A stretch of 64,000 nt of DNA from Stenotrophomonas sp. BIO128-Bstrain (GCF_030128875.1 NZ_CP124620.1:496001-560000); one strand, 5' to 3'; counted from the stretch's first letter, positions 54,143 to 63,489 are shown. The notes: generated by a model from the sequence alone, not told the origin. Program-made: numbers and translations.

Positions 54143-55399
54143 ATGACCCCTCGTCGCACCATCGCCATCGTCGGTTACGGCACCGCTGGCCAGGCCCTGT
54201 CGATCCTGCTTTCACGTGACCATCACCAGGTGCACGTGTTCGAGCGCGCGGCGCGGCCCGGTCCGGTCGGGGCCGGCTTCCTGCTCCAGCCGACCGGGCT
54301 GGAGGTGCTCTGGCAGATGGGGCTGCTGCCCGCGGTGATGCAGCACGGTGCCCCCGTGCGCCGCTTGCACGGCCAAACCCCGTGCGGGCGCACGGTGATG
54401 GACATGCGCTATGCCGACTTGAATCCAGCGCTGCACGGCGTGGGCATGCAGCGCGGTGCGCTGTTCTCGCTGCTGGCCGCTGCGTGGGAGCAGCCGGGCA
54501 ATCTGCAGCCCGCTACGTCCATCGTCGAGGTGGACACCGCGCAGGGGCGCGTGCGTGACGCACAGGGGCGCTGGCATGGCCCCTATGATCTGGTGATCGC
54601 CGCCGATGGCGCGGCCTCGTCGCTGCGTGCGCAGGTGCAGGGCACATCGCATGACCGCCAATACCCGTGGGGCGCGCTGTGGTGCCTGCTGCCGCGCGGC
54701 GATTGGCCGCACATCGATGAGCTGCGCCAACGCTATGTGGCGGCGCGCAAGATGATCGGGCTGCTGCCGGTGGGCACGCGACCCGGCAACGATGAGCCGC
54801 AGTTGAGCTTCTTCTGGAGCCTGCCACGCGACCGGTTCGCCCAGTGGGAGCGTGACGGCATGGCGCGCTGGCTGGATGAGATCGCCACATTGTGGCCGCA
54901 GGCGCACGCGCGGTTGGCGGGCGTGTGTGAACCCACACAGTTGGCTCGCGCCGGGTATCGCGACGCGGTGCTCGCGCGCTGGCACCGCGAGCGGCTGGTG
55001 CTGGTGGGGGACGCCGCCCACGCGATGAGCCCCCAGCTGGGGCAGGGCGTGAACATGGCGCTGATGGATGCACTGGCGTTGCGCGATGCACTGCGCGCGC
55101 ACGCTGATCGCGACAATGCGCTGCAGGCCTACCAGGCACAGCGCCGCGCGCATGTAGCGATCTACCAGTACTGGAGCCGCTGGCTGACGCCGTTGTTCCA
55201 GTCCGAACGGGATGGCCTGGCGCGCGCCCGCGATGTGCTGTTCCAGCCGATGGGCCGCATCCCGGGCGGGCGTGGACACATGCTCCGCGTCCTCAGTGGA
55301 ACGCAGCGCGGCTGGCTCGGCAGACTGCCGTTGTCGCCCGCGTTCATGCAGGCGATGCACGGGCTGCAGGACACGCGCGAGCGCGACGGCATCTGCTGA
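54143..55399 (+). CDS. FAD-dependent monooxygenase (group A, aromatic hydroxylase-like)
   Basis: A 418-residue flavoprotein hydroxylase of the PHBH/UbiH type. FAD motifs: AIVGYGTAGQALSILL (GxGxxG-type dinucleotide fold at residues 8-20), LVIAADGAASSLR (DG motif) and LVLVGDAAHAMSPQLGQGVN (GD motif, about residues 290-310). No signal peptide. The substrate is unknown; there is no ubiquinone or aromatic catabolic gene adjacent. The ATG is only 17 bases after the T-run of the cold shock terminator, so its promoter must overlap that terminator or the gene depends on read-through. Confidence 0.88.
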   Translation: MTPRRTIAIVGYGTAGQALSILLSRDHHQVHVFERAARPGPVGAGFLLQPTGLEVLWQMGLLPAVMQHGAPVRRLHGQTPCGRTVMDMRYADLNPALHGVGMQRGALFSLLAAAWEQPGNLQPATSIVEVDTAQGRVRDAQGRWHGPYDLVIAADGAASSLRAQVQGTSHDRQYPWGALWCLLPRGDWPHIDELRQRYVAARKMIGLLPVGTRPGNDEPQLSFFWSLPRDRFAQWERDGMARWLDEIATLWPQAHARLAGVCEPTQLARAGYRDAVLARWHRERLVLVGDAAHAMSPQLGQGVNMALMDALALRDALRAHADRDNALQAYQAQRRAHVAIYQYWSRWLTPLFQSERDGLARARDVLFQPMGRIPGGRGHMLRVLSGTQRGWLGRLPLSPAFMQAMHGLQDTRERDGIC

Positions 55400-55573
55400 T
55401 AACCCCGCGTAGCAGTCCATCGCAGCGGATGTGAAGGCGTGAATAACATCCATTGACGGTGGACTCACCGCCCACGTGGGACAACACTCAGGCAAACGCA
55501 GCGTGCATGTGGTTCATCCATGCACGACCTGCTGCTTCCACGGACGCGCTGTCCGATGCCTGATCGCTTGGAG

Positions 55574-55589
55574 CCCCGCGACTGCGGGG
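55574..55589. terminator. Small hairpin in the gap after the monooxygenase
   Basis: 6-bp stem CCCCGC/GCGGGG with loop GACT, 175 bases after the monooxygenase stop and about 80 before the next start. Weak terminator candidate. Confidence 0.35.
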
Positions 55590-55608
55590 TGGTAGGGTGG
55601 GGCTGCGT

Positions 55609-55640
55609 TTGCGACCTACGGTCCGGTGGACCGATCGCAA
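55609..55640 (+). promoter_or_regulatory. Structured leader hairpin just before a small gene
   Basis: Nested inverted repeat: outer TTGCGA/TCGCAA (55609-55614, 55635-55640) and inner GGTCC/GGACC (55620-55624, 55628-55632) around loop GGT. It ends two bases before the Shine-Dalgarno CAAGGAGA of the gene at 55656, where a stem could mask or expose the ribosome binding site. Confidence 0.5.
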
Positions 55641-55655
55641 CCCAAGGAGATTGAA

Positions 55656-55925
55656 ATGCTGTTCTCGGCCGAAACTCTGGAAAGTGAAATCCGCAAACTG
55701 CGCGGACTGCTGCAGATGCTGCATGAGGATCAGCCGGACGTGATGGAAGACGTGTTCGAGTTCCATGTCACCAGCCTCATCACGCACGCTGCGCCGGAAC
55801 ACCACCCGCGCATCCGCAGCGCTGCCCATGAGATGTTGACCGCGATCCAGCGGCAACCCGTGCGGCCCAATCCGAATGCACCGGATATCCGGTTGATGCC
55901 CAGCCTGTTGGCCTCCGCTGCCTGA
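55656..55925 (+). CDS. Small hypothetical protein, 89 residues
   Basis: A small acidic-to-neutral cytoplasmic protein I cannot assign. It is mostly helical: LFSAETLESEIRKLRGLLQML, then DQPDVMEDVFEFHVTSLI, HHPRIRSAAHEMLTAIQRQ, and a Pro/Asn-rich end (PVRPNPNAPDIRLMPSLL). A very good ribosome binding site (CAAGGAGA seven bases before ATG 55656) argues that it is expressed. The leader contains a nested hairpin. It is convergent with the DNA repair cassette, 44 bases from pdeM. Confidence 0.7.
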   Translation: MLFSAETLESEIRKLRGLLQMLHEDQPDVMEDVFEFHVTSLITHAAPEHHPRIRSAAHEMLTAIQRQPVRPNPNAPDIRLMPSLLASAA

Positions 55926-55969
55926 TGCAGGCAAGGTAACTGCGTCACCGACGTCGCGCGCTGTCCGGA

Positions 55970-56614
55970 TCAGCGCGCCGGCAACGCGATGGCTTGGTCC
56001 TCGACGCAGGCCACCAGCCTTTCGCCCGAGGCCAGTACCGGTGCGATGCCGGCAGTGAAGCCCGAGAACGCTGGCAGTATCGTCATTCCTTCGCGCATCC
56101 AGAACGCTGGCCAACGCCGCTGCATGCCCGGCAAGCGGGCCAGCGGATGCAGGTGACCACACAGCACATGCAGCCCTGGCTGCGGCTGCGGTGCATGACG
56201 CAGCAGGAACGGTCCTTCCTGGATACGCTCGCCCAGCAGTTCGATGCCCAGGTCGGCCTTGGGCAGCACACGGTCATGATTGCCTTCCAGTGCGCCGATC
56301 CACAGCTGTGGATGCTGCTCGCGCCATCCCTGCCACTGGCGGTACCACGCAGCGCGGTGCGCAGCGCCATGCAGCACATCGCCGAGTATCCACAGATGGC
56401 GGATGGCGCGCTGCTGCACCACCGCGCCCAGACGCTGCAGGTCATCGGAGGTGCCGCCACTGGGCAGGCCGATGCCCGAACGCCGGAACAGATCGGCTTT
56501 GCCCAGGTGAAGATCGGCGATCAGCAGTGCATCGCGCGCCGGCCAGTACAGCGCACGCGCACCGAGCAGATGGACGCTTTCGCCGGCGAGGGTGATCGGC
56601 AGTTCAGGCGCCAT
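55970..56614 (-). CDS. pdeM: Ligase-associated DNA damage response endonuclease PdeM
   Basis: A 214-residue calcineurin-like metallophosphoesterase. Metal-binding motifs in order: IADLHLGKADL, WILGDVLHG, LEGNHDRV, and VLCGHLHPL. Proteins of this type are the last member of a four-gene set with an ATP-dependent ligase, a DExH helicase and a metallo-beta-lactamase exonuclease; nuclease activity is assumed from this association. Its start lies inside the end of the helicase gene (11-base overlap), so it is translationally coupled. Confidence 0.93.
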   Translation of the reverse strand: MAPELPITLAGESVHLLGARALYWPARDALLIADLHLGKADLFRRSGIGLPSGGTSDDLQRLGAVVQQRAIRHLWILGDVLHGAAHRAAWYRQWQGWREQHPQLWIGALEGNHDRVLPKADLGIELLGERIQEGPFLLRHAPQPQPGLHVLCGHLHPLARLPGMQRRWPAFWMREGMTILPAFSGFTAGIAPVLASGERLVACVEDQAIALPAR

Positions 56615-59069
56615 GGCGCTTCTCCAGTTGCTGTGCGGCGCGCAGGACGCGGGTCTTCCAGTCTTCGTTGCTGAGCTGGCCGCGCAAGCGTTCTGCCCAG
56701 AGCGGGAAAGACAACGGTCCCAGGCTGGTCGGATGCTGCACGCTCAGTGTTCGGGCCTGGCAGCTCGACAGAGCGCGGGCCAGGCTTCCCAGATCGAGTT
56801 GATCGTGCAGCACTTCGTGTTCGGCCAACGTCAGCAGGATGTGATCCGGATCGTGCTGGCGCAGCACGTCGTACAGCAGCCCGCTGGAGGCCTGCAGCTG
56901 GCGCAGGCTGCGCGGCGTGCGGCCGGGCAGTGCCGGTACGAGCATGCCTGACACCCGCGCGATATCGCGGAACTGGCGCCGCGCCAGTTCGCCCAGGTTG
57001 AGGCTCTCGCGCAGATCGGTGAGCAGTCCCTCCGGTGCCAGCAGGGTGCGCACGCTCGCCGCATCGAGTTCGACCGGGCGCGCCGGTGCGAGCACGAATC
57101 CATAGTCGTTGGCCGCGTAGCCGAAGGTATTGCTGTGCTGTCGCGTCCAGCGCAATGCCATCAGCGCGGCCAGCCCTTCATTGACCTGGCGACCGGCGAA
57201 GGGATACACGAACACGAACTGGCCATCGCGACGCCGCACGTGTTCCACCAGCAGCAGCTCCGGACCGGGGAGGACGGACAGGCGCGTCTGCAGCGCGAGC
57301 AGCGGCGCCAGCCAGCGCATCTCCGGGCTGTCGGCAGGGCGGGCCAGCACCGTTTCCATTTCATGGCCCAGCGCGTCGGACAGTGGCAGCCGGCCGCCCT
57401 GCCAGCGCGGCACCACGCCATCGCCGCCCCGGGCCAGGCGCACATACGCGGTCAGGTTCTCCAGCCGCACCAGTTCCAGCAGGCGCCCGGCGAACTGGAA
57501 GCGATCACCGGGGCGCAGCCGGCTGAGGAACTGCTCCTCCACCGCACCCAGCCTGCCGCCGCGCAGGAACTGCACCATGACACTGCCATCGCTGGTGATG
57601 GTGCCGATCGACAGCCGGTGCCGCAGCGCGACGCGACGGTCGTGCACGCGGTAGATGCCATCGTCATCGCGCACCACCTTGTGGAAGTCCGGGTACTGCG
57701 ACAGCGCGCGGCCGCCCTGCACGATGAACTCGAGTACGCCCTCCCAGTGCGTGCTGTCCAGCCCGGCGAACGCGTGCGTGCGCCGCACCTGCTCCAGCAG
57801 CGCGTCCGGATCGAAGCCGCCGCCCAACGCGCAGCTCACCGCGTGTTGCGCCAACACATCCAGCGACAATCGCAGCGGCCGGCGGGCTTCGATGTGCCCC
57901 TGGGCCAGCGCGCGACGCGCGGCGGCATACTCCACCAGCTCCAGCGCGTGCGAGGGCACGCACACGATGTGCCCGGATTCGCCGGGGCGATGCCTGGCGC
58001 GCCCGGCACGCTGCAGCAGCCGCGCGATGCCCTTGGGGCTGCCGATCTGCAGCACCTGGTCGACACTGGGGAAATCGACGCCGAGATCCAGGCTGGAGGT
58101 GGCGACCACGCAGCGCAGGCGGCCTTCGCGCAGGCCCTGCTCGGCGGCGCGGCGCAACGCCGGGTCCAGTGAGCCATGATGCAGTGCGAGGGTATCCGGG
58201 TCTTCCGGCCACACTGCCGCCAGTGCCTGGTGCCAGAGTTCGGCATGGGCGCGGGTGTTGGTGAACAACAGGCTGGTGCGCACCGTGAGCAGCTTCTCCA
58301 GCACGCGCTGCAGCTGCGACAAGCCCAGGTGGCCGGCCCAGGGAAAACGCTCGCCCTGCGCGGGCAGCAGTGTTTCCACGCTGACCGGACGGGGGCGTGC
58401 GCCGGCCACCAGCGGCGCGTCGGGCACGTCGCGCAACAGTACCTCGCGCGCCTCCTCCAGATTGCCCAGCGTGGCCGACAGCCCCCATACCTGCAGGGCG
58501 GGCAGGGCGTCGCGCAGGCGGCGCAGATTCAACTGCAACAGTACGCCGCGCTTGTTGCCCAGCAGTTCATGCCACTCATCCACGACCACGCAGCGCAGGT
58601 GCTGCAGGCGGGCCATCGTGTCGGGGTAGCTGAGCAGCAGGGCCAGTGATTCGGGCGTGGTCACCAGCACATCCAGCCGACCCTCGCGCGCCAGTCGCTT
58701 GTCGCGCGCGCTGGCATCGCCGGTGCGCAGGCCGACCTGCCAGTCCAGCCCGAGGGCATCCAAAGGCTCGCGCAGCGCGCGCGCGGTATCGGCGGCCAAC
58801 GCCCGCAGCGGGGTGATCCACAGCACCTGCAGGACCGGCACCGGTGTCTTGGCACGGCCACGCGTGGTGCGTGGTGGCGGATCGTGCAGCGCCTGCAGCA
58901 GCGGCCCGCCGAACATCGCCAGCGTCTTGCCGCTACCGGTGGGTGTGTGCAGCAGGCCCGAGTCGCCCGCCAGGTAATGCTTCCACATCGCTTTCTGGAA
59001 CGGCAGCGGCGCCCAGCCCCGGCTGGCGAACCACGCTGTCAGGCGGGCCATGGCCTCCCGTCGCGTCAC
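56604..59069 (-). CDS. Ligase-associated DNA damage response DExH-box helicase (Lhr-like)
   Basis: An 821-residue superfamily 2 helicase of the Lhr-core type. Helicase motif I is TPTGSGKT (residues 42-49), motif II VVDEWHE, motif III SATLGN, motif VI LLQRAGRARHRPGES; a winged-helix and the Lhr-specific DUF4145-like C-terminal region follow (about 420-821). The start is GTG 59069, which overlaps the ligase stop as GTGA; ATG 59051 is an alternative. Third gene of the cassette. In related Pseudomonas and mycobacterial enzymes Lhr-core is a 3'-5' translocase that unwinds RNA:DNA hybrids. Confidence 0.94.
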   Translation of the reverse strand: MTRREAMARLTAWFASRGWAPLPFQKAMWKHYLAGDSGLLHTPTGSGKTLAMFGGPLLQALHDPPPRTTRGRAKTPVPVLQVLWITPLRALAADTARALREPLDALGLDWQVGLRTGDASARDKRLAREGRLDVLVTTPESLALLLSYPDTMARLQHLRCVVVDEWHELLGNKRGVLLQLNLRRLRDALPALQVWGLSATLGNLEEAREVLLRDVPDAPLVAGARPRPVSVETLLPAQGERFPWAGHLGLSQLQRVLEKLLTVRTSLLFTNTRAHAELWHQALAAVWPEDPDTLALHHGSLDPALRRAAEQGLREGRLRCVVATSSLDLGVDFPSVDQVLQIGSPKGIARLLQRAGRARHRPGESGHIVCVPSHALELVEYAAARRALAQGHIEARRPLRLSLDVLAQHAVSCALGGGFDPDALLEQVRRTHAFAGLDSTHWEGVLEFIVQGGRALSQYPDFHKVVRDDDGIYRVHDRRVALRHRLSIGTITSDGSVMVQFLRGGRLGAVEEQFLSRLRPGDRFQFAGRLLELVRLENLTAYVRLARGGDGVVPRWQGGRLPLSDALGHEMETVLARPADSPEMRWLAPLLALQTRLSVLPGPELLLVEHVRRRDGQFVFVYPFAGRQVNEGLAALMALRWTRQHSNTFGYAANDYGFVLAPARPVELDAASVRTLLAPEGLLTDLRESLNLGELARRQFRDIARVSGMLVPALPGRTPRSLRQLQASSGLLYDVLRQHDPDHILLTLAEHEVLHDQLDLGSLARALSSCQARTLSVQHPTSLGPLSFPLWAERLRGQLSNEDWKTRVLRAAQQLEKRHGA

Positions 59070-60670
59070 CGCGCCAGTGCCTGCAGCTGGGCCAGCGTGT
59101 CCGCTTCGCTGGCCGGTTTGTCATGCCGCCAGCGCAGGATCCGCGGAAAGCGCACGGCGATGCCGGACTTGTGGCGCTTGCTGCGGTTCACCGCCTCGAA
59201 GCCGAGCTCGAACACCTGCTCGCCACGAACGCTGCGGACCGGCCCGAAGCGCTCGATCGTGTTCGCGCGGATCCAGCGGTCCAGCGCGAGGATTTCCTTG
59301 TCATCCAGGCCCGAGTACGCCTTGGCCACCGGCACCAGCGTCTGGCCATCCCACACGCCGAAGGTGTAATCAGTGTACAGCGTACTGCGGCGGCCATGGC
59401 CGGACTGGGCATAGATCATCACCGCATCGATGGTCAGCGGCGCGATCTTCCACTTCCACCAGTCGCCGCGCCGGCGCCCGGCCTGGTAAACCGACTCGGC
59501 GCGCTTGAGCATCAGCCCTTCCACGCCACGCTCGCGGGCCAGGTCGCGCTGCAGTGCCGCCGCGTGCCAGTCCGCCACGCTGAGCGCCGGTGACAGCCGC
59601 AGGCGCGGGTCGTCCAGCGTGGCCAGTACCTCGGCCAGGCGCGCCCGCCGTTGCGAGAGGGGCAGGGCGCGCAGGTCTTCACCGCCCAGCTCGAGCAGAT
59701 CGTAGGCAAGCACGCGCACCGGCGTATCGCGCAGTGTCTTCGGGCCGGGCTTGAGTCGCTGGATGCGGGTCTGCAGGGCGGTGAAGGGCAGCGGCAGATC
59801 GTCGCCGTCCGCCCAGGCCAGCAGCTCGCCATCGATCACGCAGCCATCGGGCAACGCCATCGCTGCCGCCTCGATCTCGGGGAAGCGACCGTCCAGCCGC
59901 TCCTCGCCACGCGACCACAGCGCGACCTCACCCTGGCGGCGCAGCACCTGCAGGCGGATGCCATCCCACTTCCATTCCAGCAGCCAGTCGTCGATCGGGC
60001 CCAGCGTGTCGACCTCCGCCTCCAACGGCGATGCCAGGAAGAACGGGTAGGGCTGCTGGCGATCCTCGGGGCGCTCTTCGGGGGACAACAAGGCAGCCAG
60101 CAGGCCCGGCGCGGGCACCCAGCTGCCGAGCATGCGCTGGGCAATGCGTGCGATGTCGATGCCCGACCATTCGGCCAGCGCCTGCTGCACCAGCCGCTGT
60201 GACACGCCCACCCGCAGCGCGCCGGTCAGCAGCTTGTTGAACACCAGCCGCTCATCGAAGGCGAGCTGTTGCCACGCCCCGGTGACGGCGGCATGACGCA
60301 CCGGTTCGGGCTGATTGGCCACCGGCAGCAGCTTCTGCTCGATCCAGTCGGCCAGCCCGATATCCGCGCCGGCCTGCGCCGGATCATTCATGAGCAGGGT
60401 CAGCGTCTCGGCCAGATCGCCAACCTGGTCATAGCTGTCGTCGACCAGCCAGGCGGGCGTATCGGACAACTCGGCCACCCACGCACGCAGCTCGGCGTTG
60501 CCGGCGATCTTCTGGCGCGCGCTGGTGACCTTGCCGCCGGCCAGCAGGAACAGGGCCCATGCGGCGTCGTGCGCGGGGGCCTGCTGGAAGTAGCGCACCA
60601 GTGCGGCGCGTTTGTCGCCGGTCGCGGTGCTGCGGTCCAGCTCGCTGTAGAGCGCGGCAAAGCGTTTCAT
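59066..60670 (-). CDS. ATP-dependent DNA ligase (ligase-associated DNA damage response type)
   Basis: A 534-residue ATP-dependent ligase, apart from the NAD-dependent replicative LigA. The N-terminal DNA-binding domain spans about 1-205; the nucleotidyltransferase motif I is EWKWDGIR with adenylated Lys234; motif III-like VIDGELLAW, motif IV GVEGLMLKR and motif V WWKWK follow; then an OB-fold to the end. It has no polymerase or nuclease domain, so it is not LigD. It overlaps the exonuclease gene by ATGA. Role: sealing breaks in a damage-repair pathway together with its three neighbours. Confidence 0.94.
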   Translation of the reverse strand: MKRFAALYSELDRSTATGDKRAALVRYFQQAPAHDAAWALFLLAGGKVTSARQKIAGNAELRAWVAELSDTPAWLVDDSYDQVGDLAETLTLLMNDPAQAGADIGLADWIEQKLLPVANQPEPVRHAAVTGAWQQLAFDERLVFNKLLTGALRVGVSQRLVQQALAEWSGIDIARIAQRMLGSWVPAPGLLAALLSPEERPEDRQQPYPFFLASPLEAEVDTLGPIDDWLLEWKWDGIRLQVLRRQGEVALWSRGEERLDGRFPEIEAAAMALPDGCVIDGELLAWADGDDLPLPFTALQTRIQRLKPGPKTLRDTPVRVLAYDLLELGGEDLRALPLSQRRARLAEVLATLDDPRLRLSPALSVADWHAAALQRDLARERGVEGLMLKRAESVYQAGRRRGDWWKWKIAPLTIDAVMIYAQSGHGRRSTLYTDYTFGVWDGQTLVPVAKAYSGLDDKEILALDRWIRANTIERFGPVRSVRGEQVFELGFEAVNRSKRHKSGIAVRFPRILRWRHDKPASEADTLAQLQALAR

Positions 60671-61674
60671 TCTTCGTCCCCGTAGCCGGTGGCGAAGGCT
60701 TCGGCGGCGACGCCACGCTCGCGCAGGAAGCGGATCAGCGCGTCGGTGTTGCCGTGGGTGGCGATGACGCGGCGCGCACCGGTCTCGGTGATGGTGCGCA
60801 GCAGGTCAGGCCAGTCGGCGTGATCGGAGACGACGAAACCGCGATCGTAATTGCGCCGGCGGCGGTTGCCGCGCACGCGCATCCATCCGGAGGCAAAGCC
60901 CAGCTGCGCGCGCTTGAAACGGCGCATCCACGCGCTGCCCGCCGCCGAGGGCGGCGCCAGGATCAGCTTGCCGGCGAACGCCGCCCCGCGTTCCTGCTCG
61001 CTGACCGGTTCGGTGGCCAGCATCGGGATTCCCGCCTCGCGATAGACCGCCACGCCCGTGGCGATCGCCCCATGCAGCAACGCCGGTTGCGTTTCCAGCG
61101 GCAGCAGTTCGGCGAGGATCCGCTGCGCCTTGCCGAGTGCGTAGCACAGCAGCACGGCTGCCTCGCCACGCGCTTCGCACTCCCGCCGCCAGGCCACGAT
61201 GTCCGCGGCGACCTGTGCGGTGTCCGGCCAGCGATACACCGGCAGGCCGAAGGTTGCTTCGGTGATGAAGGTATCGCACGGCACCACCTCGAACGGCGCG
61301 CAGCTCGGATCGTGCTGGCGCTTGTAGTCGCCCGAGGCCACCCACACCCGGCCCGCATGCGCGATCCGCACCTGCGCCGAGCCGAGTACATGCCCGGCCG
61401 AGTGCAGGGAGACCTCGGTGTCGCCAAGGGTGAAGCGTTCACCATAGGCGTGCGCGGTGCAGTCCACATCGCCCAGCCGCCAACGCAGGATCGGCAGGGT
61501 CTGCGTGGTGCAGTGATAGTGACCCATGCCGTTGCGCGCATGGTCGCCGTGGCCATGCGTGATCACCGCGCGCGGCACCGGCCGCCATGGGTCGATATGG
61601 AAGTCACCGGCCGGGCAGTACAGCCCCTCCGGGCGCAGCACCACCAGGTCGTCGTTGTCGGCATCGGCGTTCAT
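60667..61674 (-). CDS. Ligase-associated DNA damage response exonuclease (metallo-beta-lactamase fold)
   Basis: A 335-residue nuclease of the beta-CASP/metallo-beta-lactamase superfamily, related to the SNM1/Artemis repair nucleases. The zinc motif is ITHGHGDHARNG; further ligands lie in HSAGHVLGSAQV and ASGDYKRQHD. ATG 61674 is used; the frame remains open upstream but overlaps the divergent promoter region. First gene of the cassette; a 109-base gap separates it from the divergent aidB-like gene. Confidence 0.92.
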   Translation of the reverse strand: MNADADNDDLVVLRPEGLYCPAGDFHIDPWRPVPRAVITHGHGDHARNGMGHYHCTTQTLPILRWRLGDVDCTAHAYGERFTLGDTEVSLHSAGHVLGSAQVRIAHAGRVWVASGDYKRQHDPSCAPFEVVPCDTFITEATFGLPVYRWPDTAQVAADIVAWRRECEARGEAAVLLCYALGKAQRILAELLPLETQPALLHGAIATGVAVYREAGIPMLATEPVSEQERGAAFAGKLILAPPSAAGSAWMRRFKRAQLGFASGWMRVRGNRRRRNYDRGFVVSDHADWPDLLRTITETGARRVIATHGNTDALIRFLRERGVAAEAFATGYGDEE

Positions 61675-61783
61675 GCCTGCACTGTGCCGCCGCGCTCGTG
61701 CAGGAGGTGAGAATCCGCATGAACGGCGGCCTGCACGGGGATGCGGCAGAATCGGTGCATCTGTCTGCAAGGAGGTCGCCGTG

Positions 61784-63415
61784 ATGACGTCTGCCTGGCC
61801 CGCGTTCGAGACGCACGAGGTGAGCAACCAGCCGCCGCCCTTCGGAGGCCGGAACCTCTGGGCCGACGACAGTGCACTGGCCGATGCCGTCCAGCGCGAG
61901 GGAGGTGGCGTTTTCGTGAGCCCGCTGGCGCGCTACGGCGGCCTCGCCGGCGATGCGCTGTACCGGCTCGGCTTCGATGCCAACCGCGACCGCCCGCGTC
62001 TGCGCACGCACGACGCGCAGGGCCATCGCATCGATACCGTCGAGTTCCATCCGGCGTACCACGAGTTGATGAGCACGGCCAAGACGCATGGCGTGGCGGG
62101 GCTGTCCTGGCACGACGGCCGCCCCGGCGCGCATGTCGCGCGCGCTGCCTTGAGCTACCTGCATCACCAGGCCGAGGCGGGCACCAGCTGTCCGTTGACG
62201 ATGACCCATGCGGCGGTCGCGGTGCTGCGCCAGGCGCCGGCGCTCGCCGAATGGGCGGACAAGGCGGCGGCACCGCACTACGACCCGCGTGACGTCCCGA
62301 TTGCCGACAAGGCCGGGATCACCCTGGGCATGGGCATGACCGAGAAGCAGGGCGGTTCTGATGTGCGCAGCAACACCACGCGCGCCGAGCCGCAGGCCGA
62401 TGGCAGCCATGCGCTGATCGGGCACAAGTGGTTCTTCTCCGCGCCGATGTCCGATGGCTTCCTGGTGCTCGCGCAGGCGCCGGGTGGGCTGAGCTGTTTC
62501 CTGATGCCGCGGCGCCTGGCCGACGGCAACCGCAACGCGTTCCGTCTGATGCGCCTGAAGGACAAGCTTGGCGACTGGTCCAACGCCTCCAGCGAGGTGG
62601 AACTGTGCGGGGCCTGGGCGCAGCGCGTGGGCGAGGAAGGGCGTGGGGTGGCCACCATCATCGGCATGGTGATGATGACGCGGCTGGACTGCATGCTTGG
62701 TGCCGCGGCGGAGATGCGCATGGCACTGGCGCAGGCACTGCACCACACCCGGCACCGCAGCAGTTTCGGCACGCGGTTGAGCGAGCATCCGCTGATGGCC
62801 AATGTGCTGGCCGACCTGGCGATCGAATCCGAAGCGGCCACCGTGTTCGCCATGCGCGTGGCGCGTGCGGTCGACCAGGCCGGAGGCGATCCGCAGCAGG
62901 CGGCCTTCGCGCGCATCGCCACGGCGGTGGGCAAGTACTGGGTGTGCAAGCGGGCTGCCGTGTTCGTCAACGAAGCGCAGGAATGCCTGGGCGGCGCGGG
63001 CTATGTGGAGGAGTCGATGCTGCCGCGGTTGTACCGGCAGGCGCCATTGAATTCGATCTGGGAAGGCAGCGGCAACATCCAGTGCCTGGACGTGCTGCGT
63101 GCGCTGTCGCGCGAGCCGCAGGTACTGCAGGCGCTGCAGGTTGAGCTGGACGCGGTGGCCGGGACCGATGCCCTCTATGACGCCGCGTTGCGGGCACTGC
63201 GGGCGCAGTTGGCGGTGCCACCAGAGCAGGCGCAGGCACGCCGGGTCACCGAGCGCCTGGCGCTGTTGTTGCAGGCCGCGGTGCTGCTGCGTGCGCAGAG
63301 CCCGAACGCGTCCGCCTTCATCCGCTCACGGCTGGGGGCCGAGCATGGGATGGCCTTCGGCACGCTGCCGGCCGATGTGGACTTCGCGGCCGTGCTGGGC
63401 CGCGCTCTGCCGTAA
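61784..63415 (+). CDS. aidB: AidB-type acyl-CoA dehydrogenase family flavoprotein
   Basis: A 543-residue flavoprotein matching E. coli AidB in length and in blocks: LGMGMTEKQGGSDVRSNTT, GHKWFFSAPMSDGFLVLAQ, LKDKLGDWSNASSEVE, VMMTRLDCMLGAAAEMR and QAPLNSIWEGSGNIQCLDVL. AidB binds FAD and DNA and is induced in the Ada response to alkylation; a protective role by destroying or excluding alkylating agents is proposed. The start ATG 61784 has a perfect AAGGAGG eight bases upstream. No Ada-binding sequence was found by eye. Divergent from the four-gene repair cassette, which supports a role in DNA protection rather than in lipid catabolism. Confidence 0.9.
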   Translation: MTSAWPAFETHEVSNQPPPFGGRNLWADDSALADAVQREGGGVFVSPLARYGGLAGDALYRLGFDANRDRPRLRTHDAQGHRIDTVEFHPAYHELMSTAKTHGVAGLSWHDGRPGAHVARAALSYLHHQAEAGTSCPLTMTHAAVAVLRQAPALAEWADKAAAPHYDPRDVPIADKAGITLGMGMTEKQGGSDVRSNTTRAEPQADGSHALIGHKWFFSAPMSDGFLVLAQAPGGLSCFLMPRRLADGNRNAFRLMRLKDKLGDWSNASSEVELCGAWAQRVGEEGRGVATIIGMVMMTRLDCMLGAAAEMRMALAQALHHTRHRSSFGTRLSEHPLMANVLADLAIESEAATVFAMRVARAVDQAGGDPQQAAFARIATAVGKYWVCKRAAVFVNEAQECLGGAGYVEESMLPRLYRQAPLNSIWEGSGNIQCLDVLRALSREPQVLQALQVELDAVAGTDALYDAALRALRAQLAVPPEQAQARRVTERLALLLQAAVLLRAQSPNASAFIRSRLGAEHGMAFGTLPADVDFAAVLGRALP

Positions 63416-63430
63416 GCGGCCGCCAATGAA

Positions 63431-63456
63431 AACGCCCCCTCCGGAGAGGGGGCGTT
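63431..63456. terminator. Hairpin terminator after aidB
   Basis: Perfect 11-bp stem AACGCCCCCTC/GAGGGGGCGTT with loop CGGA, 15 bases after the aidB stop, between convergent genes. Confidence 0.75.
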
Positions 63457-63489
63457 GGTCACCACGCTGTGGCGGTGCGTAACGCCGAC

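Noticed and set aside
61675..61783. An Ada-box or LexA-box in the aidB/repair cassette divergent region
   Set aside because: No sequence close to a known Ada site or to a CTG-N10-CAG LexA palindrome with the right surroundings could be found by eye.
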